Below are positions 1 through 8,332 of a stretch of 64,000 bases of DNA, in pieces. Position 1 is the first letter of the stretch. Every line of letters begins with the position of its first letter. Source of the DNA: Mycobacterium gordonae (lineage in GTDB: Bacteria > Actinomycetota > Actinomycetes > Mycobacteriales > Mycobacteriaceae). The notes below the pieces were generated by a model. That model saw only the letters and a list, made by a program, of their open reading frames with translations, was not told the DNA's origin and made no database searches. The DNA lies in NCBI RefSeq assembly GCF_001417955.2, contig NZ_LKTM01000001.1:310001-374000 (forward strand). The letters run 5' to 3'. Position numbers and translations under genes: made by a program.

Positions 1-48
1 GGTGGCATATCTCACCAGCAGGTCGGAGATATCGTCGCGGTCCGTCAT
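1..48 (-). CDS. N-terminus of an unidentified protein, possibly NTF2/SnoaL-like (partial)
   Basis: Only the first 16 codons are in the window; the gene runs off the left edge. Its ATG (48-46) overlaps the TGA of the DUF302 gene upstream in an ATGA arrangement, so the two are translationally coupled and in one operon with the CsoR-like regulator. The residues seen, MTDRDDISDLLVRYAT, resemble the first helix of SnoaL/NTF2-like proteins, but 16 residues cannot settle the family. Confidence 0.5.
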   Translation of the reverse strand, partial: MTDRDDISDLLVRYAT

Positions 49-449
49 GCCTGACTGAGTTTGCCGATGGCGGCCTGCAGCTTGGCTGCGGCTTCATCGG
101 CGACCTCCTGCAAGCCCGGCTGGTCCACGACGCGGACCATCAACTGGGGGTCCATCGCCTCGACCAGGACACCGCCGTCCTCGGCGGCGCGTAGCACCAC
201 GTTGCACGGCAGCAGCTGGCCGATGTGGCGGTCCACGTCCAGGGCGCGGTGCGCAAGCTGTGGGTTGCAGGCGCCGAGTATCAGGTAGTCCTCCATGTCC
301 TCGCCGAGCTTCTGCTTCAGCGTGGCTTTGACGTCAATTCTGGTGAGTACCCCGAAGCCCTGTTCGGCCAGAGCCTGCGTCGTCTGCTCGACGGCATCAC
401 CGAACGAGGTGTGCAAGGTGGCGGTCAATCCCGCGGTTCCTAGTGTCAT
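45..449 (-). CDS. DUF302 domain protein
   Basis: A 134-residue soluble protein that is almost entirely one DUF302 domain (characteristic central stretch DYLILGACNPQLAHRAL, followed by LLPCNVVLR). The domain is small and dimeric, and its biochemical role is unknown. It is often found next to DUF156/CsoR-type regulators and sulfur or redox genes, as here: the regulator at 470-739 is 20 bp upstream on the same strand, and the next gene overlaps its stop by 4 bp. It is therefore probably co-transcribed from the promoter inside the 772-803 inverted repeat. One cysteine sits in GACNPQ and another in LLPCNV; whether they react is unknown. Confidence 0.85.
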   Translation of the reverse strand: MTLGTAGLTATLHTSFGDAVEQTTQALAEQGFGVLTRIDVKATLKQKLGEDMEDYLILGACNPQLAHRALDVDRHIGQLLPCNVVLRAAEDGGVLVEAMDPQLMVRVVDQPGLQEVADEAAAKLQAAIGKLSQA

Positions 450-469
450 GACTGATCCCTTTCTCCTTC

Positions 470-1173
<704 letters not shown>

Positions 1174-1182
1174 CCTCGATCT

Positions 1183-2136
1183 ATGGAACTGCGGCAGCTG
1201 CGGTACTTCGTGGCGGTTGCCGAGGAACTGCACTTCGGCCGCGCGGCGCAGCGCCTGCATATCTCGGGGCCGGCTTTGTCGCAACAGATCGTGGCGCTGG
1301 AACGAGACCTGGGTGCGGAGCTGTTCGTCCGCGACCGTCGCTCTGTCCGGTTGAGTCAGAGCGGCCGGACGCTGCTGCCGGATGCGCGTCGCATGCTGGC
1401 GCTGGCCGACGACGCGAAAAGCCGGGTGCGGCAGGCGGCGGAGATCTCCGCGCCCGTCCGACTCGGATACGTGAGTTGGCTGCCCGACGATGTGAGCAGC
1501 CTGGTCGGCGACGTGGCCGTGCGCATCGATGAATGGGTGCTGCCCTCGCATGTGCAAGCCGACCGGGTGGCCGAGGGCAGCCTCGACGTCGCGCTGACCT
1601 GGGTCACTGCGCGGCAGGCCACCGAGCGCGGGCTGACCTCGCACCTGCTGCGCGCGGAGCAGCTGGGCGCGGTGCTTCCCGGCGTCGACTCCACCGAACC
1701 CGTTGCGGCAAGGCAACTTCGGATCCTCGTCGACACCGACGAATCGGCCTGGCAGTCATGGAATCGGTTCGCGCGGGAACTCGCCGCGGACACCGGTGCG
1801 CGCGTTGTCGACATCGACGACGGCGGCATCACCGGCCCCGCGTTCTATGCGCATGTCCGCCGACTCGGTGCCGCTGTGCTGGCCTCGCCCAAGCGCCACA
1901 CTGCGGTGCCGCCGCCGAGCCTGGGGCAACGACTCGTGGCGAATCCTGTTCCGGTGTGGACGTGGTCGCTGGTCCACCGAAACGACGAGGAACGCGCCGC
2001 CGTGCACGCGCTGGTGGACGCACTGCTGGGCGTCGCCGGCCGCCACGGGTGGCGCACGCCTCCCGTCGGGCGGTGGTGGACGCCGTCCGACGATCCGCAT
2101 CGAACGGTGCTCGCGGACGCCGCTGAACAGCGATAG
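1183..2136 (+). CDS. LysR-family transcriptional regulator
   Basis: A 317-residue LysR-type regulator. The N-terminal winged helix-turn-helix is clear (MELRQLRYFVAVAEELHFGRAAQ, then the recognition helix ISGPALSQQIVALE), followed by the linker helix and a substrate-binding domain from about residue 90. The gene starts 9 bp after the AhpD-like gene and is followed in the same direction by the MmgE/PrpD gene 94 bp away. LysR proteins usually control a neighbour; either flank is possible. The effector cannot be predicted. Confidence 0.88.
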   Translation: MELRQLRYFVAVAEELHFGRAAQRLHISGPALSQQIVALERDLGAELFVRDRRSVRLSQSGRTLLPDARRMLALADDAKSRVRQAAEISAPVRLGYVSWLPDDVSSLVGDVAVRIDEWVLPSHVQADRVAEGSLDVALTWVTARQATERGLTSHLLRAEQLGAVLPGVDSTEPVAARQLRILVDTDESAWQSWNRFARELAADTGARVVDIDDGGITGPAFYAHVRRLGAAVLASPKRHTAVPPPSLGQRLVANPVPVWTWSLVHRNDEERAAVHALVDALLGVAGRHGWRTPPVGRWWTPSDDPHRTVLADAAEQR

Positions 2137-2230
2137 GAAGTTTGGCCGAAGACAGGTAGCCAAAGAGTCCTGGACGCACCGTGGCCCACGCGCTTGAGTC
2201 GGGGTATCGACGAGAGAAAGGCGAAAGCCG

Positions 2231-3637
2231 ATGGCGCCGAACTACTTTGTGGACGATCTCGCGGGCTTCGTGGTCCGCGCGCAACACCCGGATCTGGCAG
2301 GCGCGGCGAGGCCGACGCTCAAGCGCAACGTGCTGGACAGCATCGCCTGTGCGATCGGGGCTCTGGACGGCGAACTCGTCCCCGCCGTTCGCGCCCAGGC
2401 CGACGAATTCAGTGGACGCCGTAGCGCGACACTCGTCGGCGGTGGCACTGCCTCGGTGGATCAGGCGGCGTTCTTCAACGCCGTCCTCGTCCGTTACCCG
2501 GATCTGCTCGACACGTATCTGACCCAGGGCGGTCTGTGCCACCCGGCCGACAACTTCGGAGCCATCCTCGCCGTCGCTGAGCATCTCGAGGCCTCGGGTG
2601 CGAATTTCCTTCTCGCCCTTGCGGTTGCCTATGAAGTGCAGTGCCGGTTCAGCGCGGCAGTGCCGGTGATGGCGCACGGCCTCAACCATGCGCTGCAACT
2701 GGCGATGTCGGTTGCGGCAGGCTCGGCGAAGCTCATGGGCCTGGACGCCGGCCGGACCGCCGCCGCCATCTCGGCCGCCACGGCCGATAACGTCTCGCTC
2801 GCCGCGGTGCACGCCGAACCGGTCTCCAACTGGAAAGGAATCTCGCCGGCCGTCACCGGTATGCGCGCGGTCTACGCCACCATGCTGGCGAGCCGCGGTA
2901 TCACCGGGCCCCGGACGCTGTTCGAGGGCCCGCACGGACTGGCCCAGCTCTTCGATCAGCCCATCGATTTGGACATCGGCACAACAGAACTCACCGCGGC
3001 CGAACACACCTACCTCAAGCGGTACTGTGCGCTGATCCATGGGCAGGTGATCATCGACGCCGTTCTGGCGCTGCGCGATGCGCACGGACTACGCGGCCGG
3101 GACGTCGCCTCGGTGACGCTGGAAGTTTTCCAGGGCGCGTTCGACTTCGCCGGTGGCGGTGCATACGGAAACAAGGACCATCCGTCGACGAAAGAGCAAG
3201 CGGACTACAACCTCAGGTATCTGACCGCGGTCGCGCTGCTCGACGGTGATGTCGGCCCGGAACAGCTTGAGAATGACCGGGTTCGGCGCTCCGACGTACA
3301 GGATCTGTTGACCCGGGTCGTCGTCGAACCGGCCGCGGACCTCACCGCGGCCTACCCCGATCGCACGGCCGCCCGGGTACGGGTCGTGACGCAGGACGGG
3401 CGAAGCTTGAGCCGCGAGCAATCCGATTACGAGGGCTCGCCCACCCACCCGATGTCGTGGGACCGCGTCGTCGAGAAGTTTCACTGGCTGGCCGAGCCGT
3501 TCTGCGGTGCAGGGCTGTGCGGCGAGATCATCGATGCGGTCCGGCGGATCGACGAGATTGCCGTTCGCGATCTCACCGCGCTGCTAGGTGCCGTCAGCCC
3601 GACGGCCAGCCGGACGCGCAGCGCCCGGCGGTCGTGA
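2231..3637 (+). CDS. MmgE/PrpD-family protein
   Basis: A 468-residue MmgE/PrpD-fold protein, the family of 2-methylcitrate dehydratase, cis-aconitate decarboxylase and related enzymes acting on tricarboxylic acids. The N-terminal helical domain (residues about 1-265) carries the expected CHPADNFG-type active-site loop, and a smaller lid domain follows. No prpC/prpB partners are nearby, so methylcitrate-cycle activity is not supported by context, and cis-aconitate decarboxylase-like or unknown substrates are equally possible. A purine-rich GAGAAAGG lies about 10 nt before the ATG. The 94 bp upstream carry nothing else recognisable. Confidence 0.82.
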   Translation: MAPNYFVDDLAGFVVRAQHPDLAGAARPTLKRNVLDSIACAIGALDGELVPAVRAQADEFSGRRSATLVGGGTASVDQAAFFNAVLVRYPDLLDTYLTQGGLCHPADNFGAILAVAEHLEASGANFLLALAVAYEVQCRFSAAVPVMAHGLNHALQLAMSVAAGSAKLMGLDAGRTAAAISAATADNVSLAAVHAEPVSNWKGISPAVTGMRAVYATMLASRGITGPRTLFEGPHGLAQLFDQPIDLDIGTTELTAAEHTYLKRYCALIHGQVIIDAVLALRDAHGLRGRDVASVTLEVFQGAFDFAGGGAYGNKDHPSTKEQADYNLRYLTAVALLDGDVGPEQLENDRVRRSDVQDLLTRVVVEPAADLTAAYPDRTAARVRVVTQDGRSLSREQSDYEGSPTHPMSWDRVVEKFHWLAEPFCGAGLCGEIIDAVRRIDEIAVRDLTALLGAVSPTASRTRSARRS

Positions 3638-3718
3638 CGAACGCCGACACCGGCGCCGCCTTGCGCGTTTTGCCGCTGGCGTTGAATGATCGGCGTCAAA
3701 CTGGCCGAAGGAGCGCAC

Positions 3719-4492
3719 GTGGGGAAAAGCAGGAATCGCGCCGTCAACCGGTGGGAATTGGTCACCTGCGCGGTGACGGGCCACGCCACGTACGCTCCGG
3801 ACGACGAGCAGCTGGCCGCGCGTCTGCACGCCAAGACCGAGCTCGGTGAGGTGTGGCGTTGTCTGCGCTGCGGCGACTTCGCGCTGGGCGAACCGCACGG
3901 CCGCGGCCATCCCGAAGATGCACCGATGATCATGCGGGGCAAGGCTTTACGTCAGGCCATTATCATCCGCGCGCTGGCCGTGGAGCGGCTCGGGCGGGCA
4001 GTCGTGCTGGGTCTGGCCGCGTGGGCGGTGTGGACCTTCCGCGGTGCGCGGGGCGCCATTCAGGCCACCCTCGACCGCGACCTGCCGGTCTTTCGCGCCG
4101 CCGGTTTCAAAGTCGACCAGATGTCGGCGATCCATGAACTGGAGAAGGCGCTGGCGGCCAAACCGTCCACCCTCACCCTGATCACCTGCCTGCTCGCCGC
4201 CTACGCCGTGCTGCAGATCGTCGAAGGCGTCGGCCTGTGGCTGATGAAACGCTGGGGTGAGTACTTCGCGGTGGTGGCGACCTCGGTGTTTCTGCCGCTG
4301 GAGATTCATGACCTGCTCAAGGGCATCACCACGACGCGGGTGGCGACTCTGACGATCAACATCGCCGCGGTGCTCTATCTGCTGATCTCCAAGCGGCTGT
4401 TCGGGTTACGGGGCGGCCGCGAAGCCTACGAAGAGGAGCGGCAGGGCGAACAACTGCTCGATCTGGAACGCGCGGCGATGACGGCGGAATGA
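3719..4492 (+). CDS. DUF2127 membrane protein
   Basis: A 257-residue membrane protein. I chose the GTG at 3719 because AAGGAG (3708-3713) precedes it by 5 nt; an in-frame ATG at 3686 lacks such a site. The N-terminus has a possible zinc-ribbon (CAVTGH ... CLRC), then about four membrane segments typical of DUF2127 (one near residues 85-105, others after residue 145). Function of the family is unknown. The stop codon is immediately followed by the GTG of the thioesterase gene, so the two are likely co-transcribed. Confidence 0.8.
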   Translation: MGKSRNRAVNRWELVTCAVTGHATYAPDDEQLAARLHAKTELGEVWRCLRCGDFALGEPHGRGHPEDAPMIMRGKALRQAIIIRALAVERLGRAVVLGLAAWAVWTFRGARGAIQATLDRDLPVFRAAGFKVDQMSAIHELEKALAAKPSTLTLITCLLAAYAVLQIVEGVGLWLMKRWGEYFAVVATSVFLPLEIHDLLKGITTTRVATLTINIAAVLYLLISKRLFGLRGGREAYEEERQGEQLLDLERAAMTAE

Positions 4493-4957
4493 GTGCCCGC
4501 TTACCTCCCGCGAGATCCTGATTACCGCCAACGCGTGCGGGAAAGCTTTGCGCTGCAGGGCCTGATGGCAACACTCGGCGCGGAGTTACGCAGCATCCAG
4601 CCCGGTCTGGCGGAGGTCGAGGTGCCCTTCTTGCCTGGACTGTCCCAGCAGGATGGGTTCTTCCATGCCGGCGTCACCATCGCCATTCTGGACACCGCGT
4701 GCGGTTACGCTGCGCTCACCCTGATGGCGCACGGTTCGCGGGTATTGACCGTGGAACTGAAGGTGAACCTTCTCGCCCCGGCGGTCGGCGACCGACTGCG
4801 GGCGCATGGCGAGGTGTTGCGACCCGGTCGAAACCTCACGGTGTGCCGGGGCGACGCGTACGTGGTCAACGGCGACGACGAGAAGCGGGTAGCCACGATT
4901 CTGACCACCATGACTGCTGTCGCGGCTCAGGATCCAACCCCGACTGACCTGACTTGA
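4493..4957 (+). CDS. PaaI-family hotdog thioesterase
   Basis: A 154-residue single-hotdog protein of the PaaI type, expected to hydrolyse acyl-CoA or aryl-CoA thioesters in the cytoplasm. The family core is visible: a glycine- and histidine-containing loop (GFFHAGVTIAILDTACGYAA) leading the central helix, followed by the strand TVELKVNLLAPA. The GTG start abuts the stop of the DUF2127 gene with no gap. A second PaaI-type gene and an HxlR regulator follow on the same strand. Confidence 0.85.
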   Translation: MPAYLPRDPDYRQRVRESFALQGLMATLGAELRSIQPGLAEVEVPFLPGLSQQDGFFHAGVTIAILDTACGYAALTLMAHGSRVLTVELKVNLLAPAVGDRLRAHGEVLRPGRNLTVCRGDAYVVNGDDEKRVATILTTMTAVAAQDPTPTDLT

Positions 4958-4971
4958 CTTTAGTTTAGTCA
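4955..4971. promoter_or_regulatory. Possible operator TGACT-N7-AGTCA
   Basis: A 17-bp sequence with perfect 5-bp arms (TGACT, AGTCA) around an AT-rich centre, unusually AT-rich for this genome. It begins at the stop codon of the first thioesterase and lies just upstream of the second thioesterase gene at 4979, which is followed by an HxlR-family regulator. It is a plausible HxlR site, but the arms are short. Confidence 0.35.
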
Positions 4972-4978
4972 GCATCGG

Positions 4979-5512
4979 ATGATGCCGAGTATGAGCGAAA
5001 CCGCGTGCGCTGCCGAGCGCGAGCAAGGCGAGCGAAACCGGACAATCGAGTGGTCGGATCCCCTGCGCGCGGCGCAGGCGGCGCGCAGCCGCAGCGGCCT
5101 GGAGTTTCTGCAGGCCATGGTGGACGGAGAAATACCGCCGCCGCCCGTCATGAGCACCATCGGTGGCCGGCTGGAGTCCGTTTCGGCGGGCACGGCGGTC
5201 TTCACCCTGACCCCGGCCGAGTTCCACTACAACCCGATCGGGTCGGTGCACGGTGGAATGTACTGCACGCTGCTGGACTCGGCGGCCGCGTGTGCCGTGC
5301 ACAGCATGCTGCCCGCCGGGGTGGGCTACACCAGCCTGGATCTGTCGGTGCGGTTCATCGGTGCGATGAGTGTCGAGACCGGGCCGGTCCGGTGTACCGG
5401 CACGGTAACGCATCTGGGCCGGCGTACCGCGCTGGCCGAGGCGAAGCTGACCAGCGGCACCGGCAAATTGCTGGCCACCGCCACCAGTAACTGCCTGATC
5501 CTGAATGCCTAA
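4979..5512 (+). CDS. PaaI-family thioesterase
   Basis: A 177-residue hotdog thioesterase. The core is typical: EFHYNPIGSVHGGMYCTLLDSAAACAV contains the HGG-x-x-x-x-x-D pattern of PaaI/acyl-CoA thioesterases, followed by LSVRFIGAM and SNC near the C-terminus. Residues 1-45 are a poorly conserved extension, so initiation could be at ATG 4979, 4982 or 4991; no site has a strong Shine-Dalgarno sequence. The gene is 12 bp upstream of the HxlR regulator and probably in its operon. Confidence 0.83.
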   Translation: MMPSMSETACAAEREQGERNRTIEWSDPLRAAQAARSRSGLEFLQAMVDGEIPPPPVMSTIGGRLESVSAGTAVFTLTPAEFHYNPIGSVHGGMYCTLLDSAAACAVHSMLPAGVGYTSLDLSVRFIGAMSVETGPVRCTGTVTHLGRRTALAEAKLTSGTGKLLATATSNCLILNA

Positions 5513-5524
5513 CAGCGGGACGTC

Positions 5525-6004
5525 ATGAAGTTGTCGGGACGCCTTGCCGATCGGGAGGGGTGGACGGCCGCTGACTGGTGCCCGATGGAATACGCGCTGC
5601 GGTTGATCGGCACCCATTCGGCCATGGTGCTGCTGCGCGAAGCCTTCTGGGGTGGGCGACGTTTCGACGACCTGGCGCGTCGGGCGGGTGTCACCGAGCA
5701 GATTGCGGCCAAGCGGTTGCGCCAGCTGGTCGAGGCGGGGTTGCTGGACAAGCAGCCTTACCAGGAAGCCGGCCAGCGCACGCGTTACGAGTACGTGCTC
5801 ACCGATCGGGGCCGCGAGCTGTTCCCGGTGCTGATCAGCCTGATCGAATTCGGCCGGCTGCTGCAGGCAGAGCCCGGCACGGAATTGATCCACGAGGGCT
5901 GCGGCGAATCCGTGGTGCCGCGGGTTCGATGTACCGCCGGGCACGACGTTTCGTTCTCCGACGTGATGATTCGAAAAACGAAGCGCCAACCGGAAAAACT
6001 GTGA
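5525..6004 (+). CDS. HxlR-family winged-helix regulator
   Basis: A 159-residue winged-helix protein with the HxlR/MarR-like domain at residues about 15-105: CPMEYALRLIGTHSAMVLLREAFWGG, then RFDDLARRAGVTEQIAAKRL as the helix-turn-helix and a wing (RYEYVLTDRG). Many HxlR proteins sense electrophiles through a cysteine near the N-terminus; Cys19 sits in the right place. Three more cysteines (CGES, RCTAGH) lie in a C-terminal tail that could bind metal. It closes the thioesterase cluster and may act on the repeat at 4955-4971. Confidence 0.82.
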   Translation: MKLSGRLADREGWTAADWCPMEYALRLIGTHSAMVLLREAFWGGRRFDDLARRAGVTEQIAAKRLRQLVEAGLLDKQPYQEAGQRTRYEYVLTDRGRELFPVLISLIEFGRLLQAEPGTELIHEGCGESVVPRVRCTAGHDVSFSDVMIRKTKRQPEKL

Positions 6005-6161
6005 CGCCGGCGATGCCCCGCCGCCCAGTGTGCCGGATCGCACAGCTCACACGCGCCCCGCTTTCCCCGTTGTTCACCGTGCCGCGGTGCACGCTTAAAG
6101 GGAAGCCGCTGATATGGCACCAAGCGACCTGACGACGTCGCACCGATGAAGGACCAAGACC

Positions 6162-6326
6162 GTGACAGCACTGCAGAACTGGATCAACCAGAGCCCCGGT
6201 GGCGCTGGGATCGCCGCGCCCGTGAAGGCGCGGGCCTGCCGCGCGCTGTATGCCATGCGGCGAGGACGGCCACGACCGGTGGTTACCGGCCCCAACCTGA
6301 TGCGGCGCGGCGACGAGCGCTGCTGA
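6162..6326 (+). CDS. Possible small basic protein (54 aa)
   Basis: The 353 bp between the HxlR gene and the SRPBCC gene hold one candidate gene. A GTG at 6162 is preceded by GAAGGA (6148-6153) at 8-nt spacing and opens a 54-codon frame. The product is arginine-rich in its second half and ends in Cys, with no known domain. Existence rests on the ribosome-binding site and frame only. Nothing else is evident in 6005-6161. Confidence 0.3.
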   Translation: MTALQNWINQSPGGAGIAAPVKARACRALYAMRRGRPRPVVTGPNLMRRGDERC

Positions 6327-6357
6327 GGGAACTGCACCGGCGTGATTGGATCGCTGC

Positions 6358-6813
6358 ATGGCCGAGTCGGCGCGGGTGGTCAGCGCCAGCCGTGACATCG
6401 CGGCCGGCGCGCAGCGGATCTTCGAACTGATCGCCGATCCGTCCCGCCAGCCGGGTTGGGACGGCAACGACAACCTGGCCGCCGCCGAGTCCGGGCAGCG
6501 CGTCCGCGGGGTCGGCGACGTGTTCGCGATGACGCTGACGCTCGGCACAGTCCGGCACAACCACGTCGTCGAATTCGACGAGGGACGCCGAATCGCCTGG
6601 CGCCCTTCAGAACCCGGCAAACCACCGCCCGGTCATCTCTGGCGTTGGGAACTCACTCCGGTGTCGGAGACGCGGACCACGGTCACCCACACCTACGACT
6701 GGACCCAGTTGAACGACCCCGAGCGCCTGGCTCGCGCGCAGGCCACCACCGCTGAACGGTTGCGGGCGTCGATCGACCGGCTCGCGGTGATTGCCGAGAG
6801 CGCGGAGGCTTAG
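6358..6813 (+). CDS. SRPBCC-family protein
   Basis: A 151-residue START/Bet v1-like (polyketide cyclase type) protein. The pattern is typical: the N-terminal strand SRDIAAGAQRIFELIADPSRQPGWDG, a central HNHVVEFDEGRRIAWRP, and a long C-terminal helix after THTYDWT. These proteins bind hydrophobic ligands in an internal cavity. I placed the start at ATG 6358 (MAESARVV); a TTG at 6346 would add four residues. It precedes an SDR gene on the same strand by 33 bp. Confidence 0.8.
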   Translation: MAESARVVSASRDIAAGAQRIFELIADPSRQPGWDGNDNLAAAESGQRVRGVGDVFAMTLTLGTVRHNHVVEFDEGRRIAWRPSEPGKPPPGHLWRWELTPVSETRTTVTHTYDWTQLNDPERLARAQATTAERLRASIDRLAVIAESAEA

Positions 6814-6846
6814 TCGTCCAGCCCTGAGCCCGGGTACGGTCTCGGT

Positions 6847-7653
6847 ATGGCTCTCCCACCTGCAGGAAGTACCAGCGCGGCCATCGTGACCGGGGCATCG
6901 TCGGGCATCGGCGAGGAGATCGCCACCATTCTGGCGAAACGCGGCTACCACATCGTCCTGGTCGCCCGCAGCGCCGACCGGCTCGAGGCGCTCGCCAGGA
7001 AGCTCGGGTCCAAGGCGCATCCGCTGCCTGCCGACCTCGCCCAACGCAGCGACCGCGCGACGCTGCTTGACCGGGTCGGCGAACTCGGGCTGACCCCCGA
7101 CATCCTGATCAACAACGCCGGCCTGTCGACGCTGGGAGTGGTGGCGAAGTCCGACCCGGAGAAGGAACTCAATCTGGTCGAAGTCGACGTGGCGGCCGTC
7201 GTGGATCTGTGCAGCAGGTTCCTGCCCGGAATGGTGGAACGCCGTCGCGGCGCGATCCTGAACGTCGCTTCGGTCGCCGCGTTCGGCCCGCTGCCCGGAC
7301 AGGCGGCCTATGGGGCGGCCAAGGCATTCGTGTTGTCCTACACCCACAGTCTGCGGGGGGAGTTGAAGGGAAAGGGCGTCTCGGTGACCGCCCTGTGTCC
7401 GGGACCGGTGGACACCGGATTCGGCGAGGCAGCCGGGTTCTCCAAAGAGGAAGCCGACGCCGCGCTGCCGCGGGTCATGTGGATACCCGCCGATCAGGTG
7501 GCGCAGGCCGGGATCGACGGCCTGGCGGCCGGAAAGGCCGTCGTGGTCCCCGGACTGGCCAACCGGATCTCCGCGGGACTCTTCCGCGTCGCGCCACCGG
7601 AGTGGATGCTGCCGTTGCTGACCCGCAACCACCCGGCCATGAAGGGCAACTGA
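6847..7653 (+). CDS. SDR-family NAD(P)-dependent oxidoreductase
   Basis: A 268-residue classical short-chain dehydrogenase. Visible motifs are the nucleotide-binding TGASSGIG (residues 15-22), NNAG (89-92), catalytic Ser142 and the Tyr155-x-x-x-Lys159 pair (YGAAK). Arg41 after the second strand suggests NADP(H) preference. The C-terminal tail is longer than the minimal SDR and hydrophobic, possibly peripheral to the membrane. The substrate is unknown. Confidence 0.86.
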   Translation: MALPPAGSTSAAIVTGASSGIGEEIATILAKRGYHIVLVARSADRLEALARKLGSKAHPLPADLAQRSDRATLLDRVGELGLTPDILINNAGLSTLGVVAKSDPEKELNLVEVDVAAVVDLCSRFLPGMVERRRGAILNVASVAAFGPLPGQAAYGAAKAFVLSYTHSLRGELKGKGVSVTALCPGPVDTGFGEAAGFSKEEADAALPRVMWIPADQVAQAGIDGLAAGKAVVVPGLANRISAGLFRVAPPEWMLPLLTRNHPAMKGN

Positions 7654-7663
7654 ACGTCCCCGG

Positions 7664-8230
7664 CTAGCCCGCGCAGTCGCCCTCGGCGGTCGCGCGCAGC
7701 AGATCGTCGCGGGCCCGGGCCACCCGGGAGCGGATGGTGCCGACGGGACACCCGCAGACCTCGGCCGCTTCGGCGTAGGACAGGCCGAGCACCTGGGTGA
7801 CGATCAACGCTTCCCGGCGCTTGGGGTCCAATCCGTCCAGCAGGATGCGGATCTCCACCATGTTCTCGATCCGGCTGCCCCGACGGCCCTGACCGAGCGC
7901 CTCGTCGAGGTCGGCCACCTGAGCGGAGCGGGGCCTGCGCATCTTGGACCGGAAGTGGTCGGCAACGACACGACGGGCGATCGACAACAGCCACGTCCGC
8001 GCGGTCGACCGCCCGGTGAAACTCGGCAGCGAACCCATCGCCCGCAGGAAAGTCTCCTGCGTCAGGTCGTCCGCACTGCCGGGATCGGCGAGGTAGGCCA
8101 CCATCCGCCAGACGTCACGCTGGGTGCACCGGATGAATTCGGACAACGCTGCCCGGTCACCGCGCCCCGCGGATCTGGCGAGATCGGTAATTTGGTCATC
8201 GTGAGTTCGTCCGTCACTGCCCGGGGCCAC
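7664..8230 (-). CDS. sigC: ECF RNA polymerase sigma factor SigC
   Basis: A 188-residue two-domain ECF sigma factor (M. tuberculosis SigC is about 185 residues). Region 2 is DDLTQETFLRAMGSLPSFTGRSTARTWLLSIARRVVADH and region 4 is GLSYAEAAEVCGCPVGTIRSRVARARDDLL, both very like SigC. There is no extra C-terminal domain. SigC in M. tuberculosis has been linked to copper limitation and to expression of ctpB and the nrp locus. Here the gene is divergent from ctpA and inside the copper/lipopeptide region, whereas M. tuberculosis sigC (Rv2069) is far from Rv0092-Rv0103c. The GTG start is supported by a -10-like element 8 nt upstream that would give a leaderless mRNA. Confidence 0.88.
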   Translation of the reverse strand: MAPGSDGRTHDDQITDLARSAGRGDRAALSEFIRCTQRDVWRMVAYLADPGSADDLTQETFLRAMGSLPSFTGRSTARTWLLSIARRVVADHFRSKMRRPRSAQVADLDEALGQGRRGSRIENMVEIRILLDGLDPKRREALIVTQVLGLSYAEAAEVCGCPVGTIRSRVARARDDLLRATAEGDCAG

Positions 8231-8238
8231 GGGCTTTG

Positions 8239-8244
8239 AGCCTA
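8239..8244 (-). promoter_or_regulatory. Probable -10 element of sigC (leaderless)
   Basis: On the minus strand TAGGCT fits the mycobacterial TANNNT -10 consensus and ends 8 nt before the GTG of sigC, so transcription would start at or next to the initiation codon. No convincing -35 is visible. The motif shared by ctpA, the Rv0093c homologue and PPE1 is absent on this strand, so sigC is probably not autoregulated by that motif. Confidence 0.4.
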
Positions 8245-8268
8245 GGCCATGCGAACATGACGAACGCA

Positions 8269-8297
8269 GGGAACTCTTGAACCGGCGCCGACGACTT
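8269..8297 (+). promoter_or_regulatory. ECF-type promoter of ctpA: GGGAAC-N17-CGACTT
   Basis: A -35-like GGGAAC at 8269-8274, a 17-bp spacer and a -10-like CGACTT at 8292-8297, followed 18 nt later by AGGAGG and the GTG start of ctpA. The same hexamers with exactly the same spacing occur upstream of the Rv0093c homologue (11313-11285) and PPE1 (12173-12201). With PPE1 it also shares the 12-mer ACCGGCGCCGAC. Assignment to SigC is inference. Confidence 0.6.
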
Positions 8298-8332
8298 GTC
8301 TAGGGACGAGTTCGCAGGAGGCGAGACACTAC

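Noticed and set aside
4586..6043. Long open frame on the minus strand (485 codons) opposite the thioesterases and HxlR gene
   Set aside because: Arg/Gln/His-rich translation with no domain; it mirrors three well-supported plus-strand genes, as expected from high-GC third positions.
8231..8332. SigC autoregulation through the shared GGGAAC motif
   Set aside because: No GGGAAC on the sigC strand in the divergent region; only a TANNNT -10 is visible.
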